A stretch of DNA of 64,000 bases from an uncultured Eubacteriales bacterium (lineage in GTDB: Bacteria; Bacillota; Clostridia; Oscillospirales; Acutalibacteraceae): assembly GCA_934457415.1 (NCBI GenBank), contig CAKSHM010000002.1, positions 186,001 to 250,000 on the forward strand, given 5' to 3'. The position numbers were made by a program, and so were the translations under genes. The notes below the pieces were generated by a model. It saw only the letters and a program-made list of their open reading frames with translations. It searched no databases and was not told where the DNA came from. Of the stretch, positions 18,577 through 27,241 are shown in pieces (the first letter of the stretch is position 1; every line of letters starts with the position of its first letter).

Positions 18577-18612
18577 GCGAAAAACCCTTGAGAAATCAAG
18601 GGTTTTTCGCTA
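18577..18612 (+). terminator. Hairpin with T run
   Basis: GAAAAACCCTTGA and TCAAGGGTTTTTC pair around GAAA. It lies between the att-like repeat and the IS200 relic. Confidence 0.7.
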
Positions 18613-18677
18613 TTTCGTAGGATAACCACTGGCTCTGCCGGCGGGAGAAAAGCTTTAGCTATGGACTGAATAAAGAC

Positions 18678-19290
18678 TCCTTGATATATTTGAAGTTGAG
18701 GTTCGCCAACCCAACAAAAATATATCAAGGAGGTCCTAACCATGAAAGAGAAGGACATAAATAGTTTAGAACATACTAAGTGGAGATGTCAATACCATTT
18801 TGTATTTGCACCAAAATATCGTAGACAGGCAATATAGAGATAAAAACCGACATAGGAAAAATCTTGAGAAAATTATGCAAACAAAAAGGTGTAAATATAA
18901 TAGAAGCCGAAGCGTGTCCTGACCATATTTATATGATTATAGAAATTCCGCCTAAATACAGCGTAGCACAAATAATGGGATTCCTAAAAGGTAAGAGCAG
19001 TCTTATGATTTTCAACAGACACGCAAATTTGAAGTATAAATATGGGAATCGTCATTTTTGGGCAAGAGGATATTATGTGGATACCGTGGGGCGCAATAAA
19101 AAACAAATAGCGGAATACTAAGGAAGCAATTGCAAGAAGATGAAATGGCAGACCAGATGAGCATTCAAGAATATATATACCCGTTTACAGGTTGCAAGAC
19201 AAAGTAGGCTAAATAAAACACCCCTTTAGTGGTTGCCCGAAGAAGTAATGCGGTTGGCAGAACCTTTCGGAGTCCCTTTAGGGGTCCTGT
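18678..19290 (+). mobile_element. IS200/IS605-type element, decayed
   Basis: The left end has the inverted CTCCTTGATATATTT (18678-18692) and AAATATATCAAGGAG (18718-18732), and the latter supplies the ribosome site of tnpA. The broken tnpA follows, then a right-end segment rich in short CCCCTTTAG/CTTTAGGGG inverted blocks. The exact right boundary is uncertain. Confidence 0.75.
18742..19209 (+). pseudogene. tnpA: IS200-family transposase TnpA (HUH), broken
   Basis: The first segment, MKEKDINSLEHTKWRCQYHF, ends at a stop near 18835. A second frame (about 18844-19121) carries ACPDHIYMIIEIPPKYSVAQ with a DH-x-Y in place of the usual HUH, then KYGNRHFWARGYYVDTVGRN. A third frame finishes LQEDEMADQMSIQEY to 19209. 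Two frame breaks make it inactive. Known TnpA copies this size are about 150 residues and read through these three pieces. Confidence 0.85.
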
Positions 19291-19364
19291 AAAATGCTCT
19301 TATAGGACTTATTCAATCCAAAATGAAAAGCTCATACGCAAAATAAGGAAAGAGGGGATTTTCA

Positions 19365-19625
19365 ATGAAATTATCATCTGCCGTAAGCGCAAAATTGCTT
19401 AAGAAACTCAAATCTGAATTCGATGCACTTAAATCAAAGGAAAGCATTTCAAGCACTTTCTTAGCAAGTGTCGGAGAAAATCCGTAATCGGTTAGGCCGA
19501 AATACGATTATAAGGAAATAAAATTCGAGCTTGACTGATTAGCACTTAAGATCCGAAAATTAAAAAATGCTATCAATCTTTTCAACACGACAACTGTTAT
19601 TCCCGAATACAACATCACGATTATA
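19365..19625 (+). pseudogene. Truncated copy of the protein encoded at 29353-29862
   Basis: Starting at an ATG with an AGAGGGGA site, the frame aligns without gaps to the intact minus-strand gene: KLLKKLKSEFDALKSKESIS matches KLLKKLNDEYDLLLAEEAES, and SVRPKYDYKEI matches SVRPEYDYIET. It is interrupted by in-frame TAA (19485) and TGA (19536) and loses similarity after about 87 codons. It is a dead paralogue. Confidence 0.8.
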
Positions 19626-19663
19626 CTAAATATACAAAAGACGACAAAGGTGAGGACTTTTAC

Positions 19664-20224
19664 ATGATTGATTTCAAAGACGCCGGCATAAAGCCGATTT
19701 CTGGGTTGGAAATTGAGCTTCGTAACATGACTGGCGTAGACTGGAGCAACTACGTGCGGCATGTCGTAAAAGCAGATGACCTTTTTGTTCAATATAGCTG
19801 CGAACCGACAGAAGAAGTGATTGAATGTATTAACACGATGACGCCTAATGTGATTTATTATTCTGTATATCTGAAACAGGAAAATATTATGGTTGGATAT
19901 GTAGGAGTCACACCGGAAACGAACAATTTGGAATTTTATGTTTTTCAGTAATTCAGAAAAATGGGTATCGGCACAGATGCGGTCAATTTGCTGATTTGGT
20001 TATGGTTTTCCGGTCAGATTACAGGAGGCAAAGAGGCAAAAATTGAGTCAGAAACACTTTCGCAAAACTGCGCATCTGTTCAGCTGCTTAAAAAGCTTGG
20101 ATTTAAAAAAGAGTCTGTAGGACTAAGAATGATACTTTCGGAAGATACAAGTTATCAAACAATTAGCCTATACTCATATGTTTTAAAAAGTGATGTTGCT
20201 TGCGAAACGCAATGCACCAAATAG
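19664..20224 (+). pseudogene. GNAT N-acetyltransferase split by an in-frame stop
   Basis: The frame reads as one GNAT-like protein of about 186 residues broken by a single TAA at 19949-19951. Upstream: VGYVGVTPETNNLEFYVF, the beta-4 strand. Immediately downstream in the same frame: FRKMGIGTDAVNLLIWLWF, which is the R/Q-x-x-G-x-G/A acetyl-CoA loop, then SETLSQNCASVQLLKKLGFK, the usual C-terminal block. Restoring one Glu or Gln codon would give an intact gene. It precedes the first AAA protease. Confidence 0.75.
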
Positions 20225-20246
20225 CGTACATTACGTTTGATATAAT
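20212..20246 (+). promoter_or_regulatory. Island operator-promoter 1 (AAA protease 1)
   Basis: ATGCACCA-AATA-GCGTACAT, then 8 bases, then ATATAAT. Matches the island consensus ATGTACCG-N4-CGGTACAT-N8-ATATAAT with exact spacing. No canonical -35. The ATG follows 31 bases downstream. Confidence 0.75.
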
Positions 20247-20277
20247 CTTATCATAAAAGAAAAGTGGAGGATTTAAT

Positions 20278-21558
20278 ATGAACGCATTTGATAAAGTGAT
20301 TGGCTATGAGACGATCAAAAACGAGCTGCTGCAGATCTGCGACATGATTCACAACAGAGAAGTCTACGAGGAAATGGGAGCCAAGCTGCCTCAGGGAATT
20401 TTGCTGTACGGCGATCCGGGACTCGGTAAAACCCTTATTGCGAAGTGCTTTATAGAAGAAAGCGGTCTTAAATCTTATGTTGTTCGGAGAAATAAGGGCA
20501 ACGACGACTTTATCGGTGATATTACAGCTGCTTTCCAAAAGGCACGGGAAACCGCCCCCAGCATTGTCTTTCTTGATGACATGGATAAGTTCGCCAACGA
20601 GGACAGCAACCATCGCGATGCGGAAGAATATGTGGCGGTTCAGTCCGGTATTGATGAGGTAAAGAACTGTAATGTGTTCGTTCTTGCAACTGCAAATGAG
20701 ATGCGGAAGCTGCCGAACTCCCTTGTGTGGTCAGGCCGTTTTGACCGAAAAATTGAGGTTCAGTGCCCTACCGCTAAAGACGCCGATGAAATCATTAAAC
20801 ACTATCTCTCGGACAAAAAGGTTGCCGAAAGCGTTGACATGGACGACCTTTCGAAGATGATCAGCTACAGCTCCTGTGCCGAGCTTGAGACTATTCTGAA
20901 TGAAGCCGCAATCAGTGCTGCTCGCGCAAGAAAGAGCAGTATTGAAATGGATGATTTTGCAAAATCCGTTCTGCGGATGCAATATAACTCACCGGATAAT
21001 TTTGCAAAAATATCCACAGAAGACATGAAGAAAACAGCACTCCATGAAGCGGGACATCTTGATGTGTCCGAGGTTCTTTGCCCGGGGAGTGTAGGACTTG
21101 CCTCTCTCCGTTCTACCGGCAGAGACTCCACCGGCGGCTTTATTTACCGATGCAGGGAGCTTTCCAGAAGACCGTATTACGTCCTTGTATCTCTTGCGGG
21201 AAAGGCGGCTGTTGAGCTTTATTATTCCGATACCGTCGCGAGCGGCTGTACAGCCGATATAAATCGCGCTTTCAACTGCATTAGAGATGGCATTTCGGAG
21301 AACGCAACTCTCGGCTTCGGAATGATTGATGTGGCTACAAAAAGGTTTTCGGATACCTCAGAGAATATGAATTCCAGAAACGAAGCCGTCACCCATGCAG
21401 AGCTTGAACGCTATATGCTGAAAGCAAGGGATATACTTCTTAAAAACAGGGATTTTCTCGAAAAGACTGTCGCCGCACTAATTGAGAAGGAAACGTTGCT
21501 TCATTCCGATGTTAAAAAAATCAGAGAAAGTACCGTTATCACTGAGGTGGCCGTATAA
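20278..21558 (+). CDS. Soluble FtsH-like AAA+ zinc protease, copy 1
   Basis: A 426-residue protein with an AAA+ module followed by an M41-type peptidase. Walker A is GDPGLGKT (45-52), Walker B FLDDMD (98-103), the second region of homology SGRFDR (152-157). The peptidase has HEAGH at 256-260 and SGCTADI with Asp327 as the likely third zinc ligand. Unlike true FtsH it has no transmembrane N-terminus and is much shorter than the usual 600 or more residues. Against copy 2, Arg before SGRFDR is Trp151 and the residue after HEAGHL is Asp262. It has its own island promoter. Confidence 0.85.
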   Translation: MNAFDKVIGYETIKNELLQICDMIHNREVYEEMGAKLPQGILLYGDPGLGKTLIAKCFIEESGLKSYVVRRNKGNDDFIGDITAAFQKARETAPSIVFLDDMDKFANEDSNHRDAEEYVAVQSGIDEVKNCNVFVLATANEMRKLPNSLVWSGRFDRKIEVQCPTAKDADEIIKHYLSDKKVAESVDMDDLSKMISYSSCAELETILNEAAISAARARKSSIEMDDFAKSVLRMQYNSPDNFAKISTEDMKKTALHEAGHLDVSEVLCPGSVGLASLRSTGRDSTGGFIYRCRELSRRPYYVLVSLAGKAAVELYYSDTVASGCTADINRAFNCIRDGISENATLGFGMIDVATKRFSDTSENMNSRNEAVTHAELERYMLKARDILLKNRDFLEKTVAALIEKETLLHSDVKKIRESTVITEVAV

Positions 21559-21667
21559 GGCAACCTCAGTAATTAGGATATAGCAAAGCAATGCGCTGAA
21601 ATTGATGTGTTGCTTTGCCATGGTAATATGACTGCAAACCATTTAATAAAACAGGGAGCAATGAAAC

Positions 21668-21829
21668 ATGAAAATTGAAGTTCAGTATTATCCGCTTGAA
21701 AACTGCAGCGGAAATTTATGTAAAATTATTGTAGAAACAACCGATTACGAATCGGCAGCACAAATAGTTATGAACATGTTTAATATTCCGCGCAGTAACA
21801 TTTATTCGGTAAATTCCTATATAGGGTGA
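21668..21829 (+). CDS. Small unknown protein, 53 residues
   Basis: MKIEVQYYPLENCSGN... starts after an AGGGAGC site and ends 6 bases ahead of the next gene. It resembles a compact alpha/beta fold with a YESAAQIVMNMF helix. Family not recognised. It probably starts an operon with the next two genes. Confidence 0.55.
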   Translation: MKIEVQYYPLENCSGNLCKIIVETTDYESAAQIVMNMFNIPRSNIYSVNSYIG

Positions 21830-21835
21830 TTTTAT

Positions 21836-22261
21836 ATGTTATCTGAAACTATGAAATTAGAAGAAAAAATCATCAGCATTTGTAAAAATGATAAAACATT
21901 TTTAAAGAAAGGTTCAACATTCGATAAAATTACTGTTTTAAAATCAGGATTTTATGGCTCTATGCTGTGTGGTCCGGTTACTTTTTTAGGACATACAGAC
22001 AGTTATGAAATGCTTTTCAGCAGCGGTAACGGCAGATATTATTTTACAGTGCGTGACGGTTGGGGTGTTGAGGATAATTGCTTATACGCTTTGTCTATCG
22101 GCGCAATCAAGCGTGACTTCAAAAAGCCTGTTAGTATTGAGGAAATTGAACACGAAATAAATAACCCTGAAGAGCCAAAAAGCACTTATTCAGCACTCTC
22201 AATAAAAATGAAATTAAAAGACGATATACAAATATTTAAGGTGTTGAAAAGCAAGCCGTAA
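21836..22261 (+). CDS. Unknown protein, 141 residues
   Basis: MLSETMKLEEKIISICKN... is soluble, with a central strand-rich segment (SGNGRYYFTVRDGWGVEDN) and a charged C-terminal third. The gap of 6 bases after the 53-residue gene and 23 bases before the Sel1 gene suggests co-transcription. ATG at 21851 is an alternative start. Family not recognised. Confidence 0.6.
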   Translation: MLSETMKLEEKIISICKNDKTFLKKGSTFDKITVLKSGFYGSMLCGPVTFLGHTDSYEMLFSSGNGRYYFTVRDGWGVEDNCLYALSIGAIKRDFKKPVSIEEIEHEINNPEEPKSTYSALSIKMKLKDDIQIFKVLKSKP

Positions 22262-22284
22262 AATAGTATAATAAAGGAGCAAAA

Positions 22285-22968
22285 ATGAGAGTTTCATATG
22301 ATTTAAATTTTAAAAAATTTTTAGATTTATGGAGCAAGGCTGAAAAAGGAAAAGACAAAAAAGCGCAGTATAAGCTTGGTTCATTGTATTTTAAAAGTAA
22401 GCATCCCGATGCTGCGGCAAACGCTTTTCAACTTTTTAAAAAATCTGCAAAGCAGGGTTTTACCGATTCATCGTATATGCTGGCACGTTGCTATCACGAG
22501 GGCGTGGGAATACGTAAAAATTACCAACGTGCTATAAAATGGTATATTGAAACAGATTCTCTTATTACATACGATATTTGGAAAAACCCAAGTAAAACTG
22601 ACAAAGAAGAAAGCAAGCTCTTTCAAAAATATCTTGATGACGATGAATTTGCAAATAAAATTGATGAGAAATTAGATGTCAGGGAAGAACAGATGAACAT
22701 TGATAATATTATCAACACTGCCCTAAGCGGCAGCTCTGATGCACAAAACCGATTGGGTTATTACTATTATAACGGCAATGAATTTGAAAAGGACATACAA
22801 GAGGCAATTTTTTGGTATGAAAAAGCGGCAGCACAAGGCAATGATGCCGCTATGGAAAGACTTGCAGAGCATTACAATAAAACAGGTCAATATAAAGAAT
22901 CAGCCGAATGGTACAGAAGATATACCGAAGAACGAATCAAATGGCGCAACGAGCGTCTTAATTGGTAA
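22285..22968 (+). CDS. Sel1-repeat protein
   Basis: A 227-residue alpha-helical repeat protein without a signal peptide. Sel1/TPR-like units include AQYKLGSLYFK, SSYMLARCYHEGVGIRKNYQ and AQNRLGYYYYNGNEFEKDIQ, each with the A.Y.LG..Y..G pattern. Such repeats serve as protein-protein adaptors; the partner is unknown. An AAAGGAGC site precedes the ATG. Confidence 0.8.
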   Translation: MRVSYDLNFKKFLDLWSKAEKGKDKKAQYKLGSLYFKSKHPDAAANAFQLFKKSAKQGFTDSSYMLARCYHEGVGIRKNYQRAIKWYIETDSLITYDIWKNPSKTDKEESKLFQKYLDDDEFANKIDEKLDVREEQMNIDNIINTALSGSSDAQNRLGYYYYNGNEFEKDIQEAIFWYEKAAAQGNDAAMERLAEHYNKTGQYKESAEWYRRYTEERIKWRNERLNW

Positions 22969-22994
22969 AATCAAAACGAAAGGTGTTATGACTT

Positions 22995-23159
22995 ATGGAT
23001 CTATCAAAAATATCAACAGCACAGCTTGTAGAGGAACTTTCTAAAAGAGAAGCCGTTCAAAAATTGATTGCGGAACCGTATCAGCCCTATCAGATAACAG
23101 TCGGAGAAACTACTGTTTCCGATACCGGTCCGGTTGTTATTTTAAGAATTTGTGACTGA
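22995..23159 (+). CDS. Small BC1881-like protein, 54 residues
   Basis: MDLSKISTAQLVEELSKREA followed by VQKLIAEPYQPYQITVGE and a GPVVILRI end resembles the small BC1881 proteins often seen in phage and integrative elements. An AAAGG site lies upstream. Function unknown; it supports a mobile origin of the region. Confidence 0.6.
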   Translation: MDLSKISTAQLVEELSKREAVQKLIAEPYQPYQITVGETTVSDTGPVVILRICD

Positions 23160-23248
23160 TTTTTACAGCGTAGTATTTTTATTTTTTATAATTAGGTCTT
23201 ATTATAAAGTGTGGTATAATGAAGTAAAAGCAAAAGGAGAAATGCAAA

Positions 23249-24020
23249 ATGGATAAATTAGAAGCATTGGTTAACAGTCTTGAAAAACTACCCCCAAGGG
23301 AAAATGGAAAAAAAAGATGAAAAAATTGCAAAAAAGTTGCAGGAAATTTTAGAACTTTTTCTTCGCAATTATTATGTCGAATTCGGAACATTTAAAATTG
23401 ATCCTATCTTGGTAGAAGCATATTACTATAATGATGAACAAAATTTTAAGGATGAGTCTGTTCACGCTGCAGGAAACGAAAAAGGGAAAATTGCTACGCA
23501 TGCAAGAGAAAGACAAAAAAATAATTTTGGCAAATTATACATACACAATGTGATAACAAAAAATGACGGACTTGATGTTTGTTTATCAAAAGGCGACTAT
23601 TACTTTTCTATTTTAATAAAAAATGCAGTTATTAACAATAAATATTTTGCGACGCAAAGCAATGTTTCAAAAATTATTTGTGAAAAATGCCAAGGTTGTG
23701 ATGAAGTGCCAAGTTGCTTATATTACCAAGAGTGTGTGCTGAAAAAGCGTGAACAACCTAAAGATATGCCTGTGATTTTTTTGCCTCGCAAAAATGTGCC
23801 CTCCACTGAACGACTTGCAGCTGTTTCTTTAGATGATATAAAAGCCAATATGACAGATCTTTCACTTGCGCAAGGATACGGAAAACAGTGGGAATGTTCA
23901 GTTATAGCGCTTTCAGAAGTTGGAAACACCGAAAAAGCGAAAAAACTTGCAGATGCGATATTTGGTTCTTCAATTGAAGATAAGTATTTTAAATTAGCAA
24001 AAGAAAGTTTAAACATATAA
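23249..24020 (+). pseudogene. Unknown gene with a poly-C frameshift
   Basis: The best ribosome site (AAAGGAG) leads to an ATG at 23249 (MDKLEALVNSLEKLP), but this frame stops after 24 codons. Removing one C from CCCCC at 23291-23295 joins it to the long frame QGKMEKKDEKIAKKLQEILE..., which continues to 24020 as a protein of about 255 residues. That part has CEKCQGCDEVPSC, a possible metal knuckle, and a helical C-terminus. The gene may be phase-variable, dead, or misread in the homopolymer. Internal starts at 23280 or 23304 are alternatives. Family not recognised. Confidence 0.6.
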
Positions 24021-24024
24021 TAAC

Positions 24025-24825
24025 ATGCTCTATTTTTCATCACTTCTAAAAACCAACCCAAAATGTTCATTATCGGCGGAAAATCTATTCTCTATTTTGT
24101 CCGACAGCGGAGAAAAATTCACTCTTTTTGACGGAGCAAAGGATATCTGGGCAAGGGATTATATGCCGATTAAAACAAAAAGCGGTAAATATATATCGTT
24201 TCGGTATGAGCCAAGCTATCTTGCAGACGATCCGCAATTAAGATCAAATTTTAAAACCGATATTGCGCCGCATTTCACACTGCCAGTTACATATTTAAAT
24301 ATCAATCTTGACGGCGGAAATGTTGTATTTTCGCCGTCAAAGGCAAAAGCCGTTATCACCGACAGGGTGTTTTCGGAAAATCCCGAATATGACAAGAATA
24401 CTCTTTTAACCGAGCTTGAAAATTTGCTCGAAGCAGAAATAATTATTATTCCGTCGCTCATAAGCGATATGACGGGTCACGCAGACGGCGTGGTGCGCTT
24501 TGTGAAAGAAAACACGGTGATCGGCAATACCTCGCCTTACAAAAACGGTTACGAGCAAAAGGTGAAAAGGGCGTTGAAAAAACACGGTATTTCAGTTATG
24601 GATTTTCCGTATTTTGATTCAGCAGGCATAAGCGCCGTGGGCAGCTATCTCAATTTTCTTGAAACCGATAAGCATATTTTTCTGCCGATTTTCGGAAGCG
24701 TTCAGGATGAAACGGCAGTAAAAAAAGCAAAGGAAATATTTGAAAAAAAGATAGTTGCCGTAAATATAAACGGTATTGTAAAAGACGGCGGAGTATTAAA
24801 TTGCATAAGCTGGGAAACAGACTGA
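24025..24825 (+). CDS. Agmatine deiminase / peptidylarginine deiminase-like protein
   Basis: A 266-residue guanidino-group-modifying enzyme of the PAD_porph type. Visible motifs: IWARDYMPI near residue 43, LDGGNVVFSPS (about 91), TGHADGVVRFV (about 150) with the catalytic His-x-Asp, and the C-terminal GGVLNCISWE with the nucleophilic cysteine near 260. It is shorter than agmatine deiminases (about 340-370), lacking the N-terminal blade. It starts 4 bases after the frameshifted gene and is coupled to it. Substrate uncertain. Confidence 0.8.
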   Translation: MLYFSSLLKTNPKCSLSAENLFSILSDSGEKFTLFDGAKDIWARDYMPIKTKSGKYISFRYEPSYLADDPQLRSNFKTDIAPHFTLPVTYLNINLDGGNVVFSPSKAKAVITDRVFSENPEYDKNTLLTELENLLEAEIIIIPSLISDMTGHADGVVRFVKENTVIGNTSPYKNGYEQKVKRALKKHGISVMDFPYFDSAGISAVGSYLNFLETDKHIFLPIFGSVQDETAVKKAKEIFEKKIVAVNINGIVKDGGVLNCISWETD

Positions 24826-24849
24826 CAGTGTATGTGAAAGGGCGATTTT

Positions 24850-25053
24850 ATGAATTTAAGAGAAACGGCAGAATATAAAGAATACGGCTTTAAAATTGTT
24901 ACATGCCCTGTATGCGGTAATGAAACCCTTGATATGAACTGGATATGCGGACATTGCGGCTGGGAGTATGACAATATAAAATCCGAGGATGAATATTCTG
25001 CCGCAAACAAAAGTACAATTAGAGAATACAGAGAAAAACATTTAAACTCTTAA
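24850..25053 (+). CDS. CPCC-type zinc-ribbon protein, 67 residues
   Basis: MNLRETAEYKEYGFKIVTCP opens the protein, and two knuckles, CPVCG and CGHCGWEYD, are typical of small cysteine-rich CPCC proteins; a YREK helix closes it. It probably binds zinc; role unknown. It follows the deiminase by 24 bases and ends at a strong terminator. Confidence 0.7.
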   Translation: MNLRETAEYKEYGFKIVTCPVCGNETLDMNWICGHCGWEYDNIKSEDEYSAANKSTIREYREKHLNS

Positions 25054-25067
25054 AACCGTTCGTAATT

Positions 25068-25108
25068 CAATTCGCCCGATTGCTTAAAAAAGCAGTCGGG
25101 TGAATTTA
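25068..25108 (+). terminator. Terminator after the zinc-ribbon gene
   Basis: ATTCGCCCGATTGCTT pairs with AAGCAGTCGGGTGAAT across an AAAA loop. Confidence 0.8.
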
Positions 25109-25114
25109 TATGTA

Positions 25115-25149
25115 ATGTACCGAATTTGCACCACTGCTCAACGTATAAT
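25115..25149 (+). promoter_or_regulatory. Island operator-promoter 2
   Basis: ATGTACCG-AATT-TGCACCAC, then 8 bases, then GTATAAT. The left half is perfect, the right half degenerate, and the spacing exact. It drives the small genes at 25189 and 25349. Confidence 0.7.
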
Positions 25150-25188
25150 AAAATTAAACCTTAAATCTAAAATACGGAGATGTGCAAT

Positions 25189-25362
25189 GTGAAATTCTTT
25201 GAAAAGCTCAAAAAGACATATAAGTATTATGAATCGCTCGGAAAAAACAGTAAGCTGTCTAAAAAAGCGGAGGTGGAAATCAGACCTGACGCTATTGCTT
25301 TTTTAACCTGTCCTTATCCTGTTTTAGAAAGCGAAAAGGAAAAAAGCTATGAAATTGATTAA
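25189..25362 (+). CDS. Small unknown protein, 57 residues
   Basis: A lysine-rich, helical N-terminus (MKFFEKLKKTYKYYESLGKN). I chose the GTG at 25189 because GGAG at 25176-25179 abuts the ATG at 25180, too close to use. It overlaps the next gene by 14 bases. Not recognised. Confidence 0.55.
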   Translation: MKFFEKLKKTYKYYESLGKNSKLSKKAEVEIRPDAIAFLTCPYPVLESEKEKSYEID

Positions 25363-25711
25363 GCTTCCGTCTCTTAATTGGTTTAATTTCGGTAATGTTT
25401 TCACAGGAAGCATAGGAGCCGAGCCGGAAAAAGGGTGTTTAAATTCAACAACCTTTAACTTTAAGGTCAAAATAACAGATAAAAACAAGCTTACTGCTGT
25501 TTGCTGGTATACGCTGCCGTGGAATGCAAGTACAAATATGGTTGAAGCCGCCATAGGATTATTTAATGCAGATGATTTTGGGATTGAGGTTGCGGAAAAC
25601 TGGCTTATACAGAAATGCTTTCAGGATTATCAACCTCTCAAGGGTTTGCCTGCAAAAGCTCCTTGCTTATCACAAAATAACCCACAAATCAAATTTAAGA
25701 TGATTCCATAG
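25349..25711 (+). CDS. Unknown protein, 120 residues
   Basis: MKLIKLPSLNWFNFGNVFTG starts after an AAAAGGAAAA site inside the preceding gene, so the two are coupled. A strand-rich core (TTFNFKVKITDKNKLTAVCW) and a helical end are visible. No signal peptide. Family not recognised. The pair is under island operator-promoter 2. Confidence 0.6.
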   Translation: MKLIKLPSLNWFNFGNVFTGSIGAEPEKGCLNSTTFNFKVKITDKNKLTAVCWYTLPWNASTNMVEAAIGLFNADDFGIEVAENWLIQKCFQDYQPLKGLPAKAPCLSQNNPQIKFKMIP

Positions 25712-25749
25712 ACCTTGCAATTTTTAGTATTTATATTATAATAAAAAGG

Positions 25750-26457
25750 GTGAAAGATGTGACCTATGTTATAAGCGATATACACGGAATGTATAAAAAA
25801 TTCATAGCAATGCTTGAAAAAATAAGTTTTGCTCCTGAAGACGAGCTGTTCATATTGGGCGATATTGTAGACCGTGGGGACGACCCCGTAAAAATACTTG
25901 AATACATAATTGATAAGCCGAACATTATTCCGCTGCTCGGCAATCACGAGGTTATGGCGCTTGATATTTTAAAACGCATAAATGTTGAAATAACTTCGGA
26001 AAATGCCGAAACGCAGATTGATAAACAGACAATCAGCGACTTAATGGATTTTCAGCTTAACGGCGGCGTGCCGACCTTAAAGGGCTTTAAGGCTTTGGCA
26101 CCTGATAAGCGAAACGAGCTTATTGATTTTATGGAGGATTTTTTGCCGTATGAAGCGATTGACATAGGGGAGAAGACCTTTGTTTTGGTTCACGCCGGAC
26201 TCGGCAATTTCAGTGAGGATAAAAGACTTTCCGAATACACTCTGCCTGAGCTGCTTGAAATGCGCCCCGATTATGAAAGGAAATATTTCAGCGATAATTC
26301 GATTTATATTGTTTCAGGTCATACTCCAACGCAGACAATTAACGGCAAGGCGGAGATATTTCAAACACACAACAATATTGCAATTGACTGCGGTGCCGCA
26401 TTCGGCGGCAGGCTCGCCTGCTTAAGACTTGAAGATATGAAAGAATTTTATGTTTAA
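25750..26457 (+). CDS. PPP-family metallophosphoesterase
   Basis: A 235-residue serine/threonine-phosphatase or diadenosine-tetraphosphatase-like enzyme. Complete metal motifs: SDIHG (about 9-13), GDIVDRGDDP (37-46), GNHE (65-68), VHAGL and SGHTPTQ with the late histidines. GTG at 25750 is the start that gives the usual short N-terminus; a second GTG at 25759 is possible. The substrate (phosphoprotein or dinucleotide) cannot be told apart. The UDG-like gene follows. Confidence 0.85.
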   Translation: MKDVTYVISDIHGMYKKFIAMLEKISFAPEDELFILGDIVDRGDDPVKILEYIIDKPNIIPLLGNHEVMALDILKRINVEITSENAETQIDKQTISDLMDFQLNGGVPTLKGFKALAPDKRNELIDFMEDFLPYEAIDIGEKTFVLVHAGLGNFSEDKRLSEYTLPELLEMRPDYERKYFSDNSIYIVSGHTPTQTINGKAEIFQTHNNIAIDCGAAFGGRLACLRLEDMKEFYV

Positions 26458-26470
26458 AAGGAAAAGCAAA

Positions 26471-27202
26471 ATGAATGTTAATAAAATAAAAACTGCGTTA
26501 AATGAGATGTATGCTTCGGTGTATCAAAGCTGTACATTTTGTAAGGATTGCGACGCCTGCAAGCACAATAATGAGGAGTCTATTATTCATGACTGTGCAG
26601 TTAAAATCGGTGAAAAATATGGTGAAAAATTAAAAGTTTTGATTATTGGAAAAGAATCAAAGATAATGCACAATGAAACCGGTGAAACGGAAGCTTTTGA
26701 AACTCAAAATAATCAGCATTACAAAAGAACCTATGACATTTTAAATTATTTAATAAATGATATAAGTATTGATTCTTATGATGGGTATCACCATGTATCT
26801 GAAAACGAGCTTTCTACACTAAATAAGTTCTTTGCGTTAACTAATCATTATCACTGCTCTTTCGGTAAAAATGCACATTCAAAAAAGTCAAGCAATTGTA
26901 TGTGGTATCATTGTGCGGAAATAGTAAAAAAGGAAATTGAAATTTTAGACCCTGATTTGATTGTTATTCAAGCCGGTTGGTCAGCTAAAGAAAACACAAA
27001 TATATCAGATATTGAAAGCATAGTTCCAAATGATAATAATAAACTTAAAATCTATCAGACTGGATTATATGGTTACAATTATCGTGGAAGAATTGTATAT
27101 GTAATCGGGTCGTATCACCCGTCTTATAACCTTTGGCATAAAGAAAAGTATTTGGGTAAATTAAAGGAAAGATTAAACGCAGTCAAAAATTATATAAGGT
27201 AA
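26471..27202 (+). CDS. Uracil-DNA-glycosylase-like protein
   Basis: A 243-residue protein with an N-terminal cysteine set (SCTFCKDCDACKHN) that could hold an iron-sulfur cluster. A strand-turn LKVLIIGKES sits where UDGs have GE/QAPG, and the late GSYHPSYN resembles the UDG HPS loop. Activity is uncertain because the first motif is altered. ATG at 26471 is preferred for its AAAAGG site; an upstream ATG overlaps the phosphatase end. Confidence 0.55.
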   Translation: MNVNKIKTALNEMYASVYQSCTFCKDCDACKHNNEESIIHDCAVKIGEKYGEKLKVLIIGKESKIMHNETGETEAFETQNNQHYKRTYDILNYLINDISIDSYDGYHHVSENELSTLNKFFALTNHYHCSFGKNAHSKKSSNCMWYHCAEIVKKEIEILDPDLIVIQAGWSAKENTNISDIESIVPNDNNKLKIYQTGLYGYNYRGRIVYVIGSYHPSYNLWHKEKYLGKLKERLNAVKNYIR

Positions 27203-27241
27203 GCCAACCGCCGGACTTTTTCAGTCCGGCGGTTGGCTTAT
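27201..27241. terminator. 17-bp-stem bidirectional terminator
   Basis: AAGCCAACCGCCGGACT pairs perfectly with AGTCCGGCGGTTGGCTT. It separates the UDG-like gene from the convergent RNA-repair cassette. Confidence 0.9.

Noticed and set aside
25712..25742. Ninth copy of the island operator ahead of the phosphatase gene
   Set aside because: ACCT and a TTATAAT box have the right spacing but the inner half-site is unrelated (ATTTTTAG).
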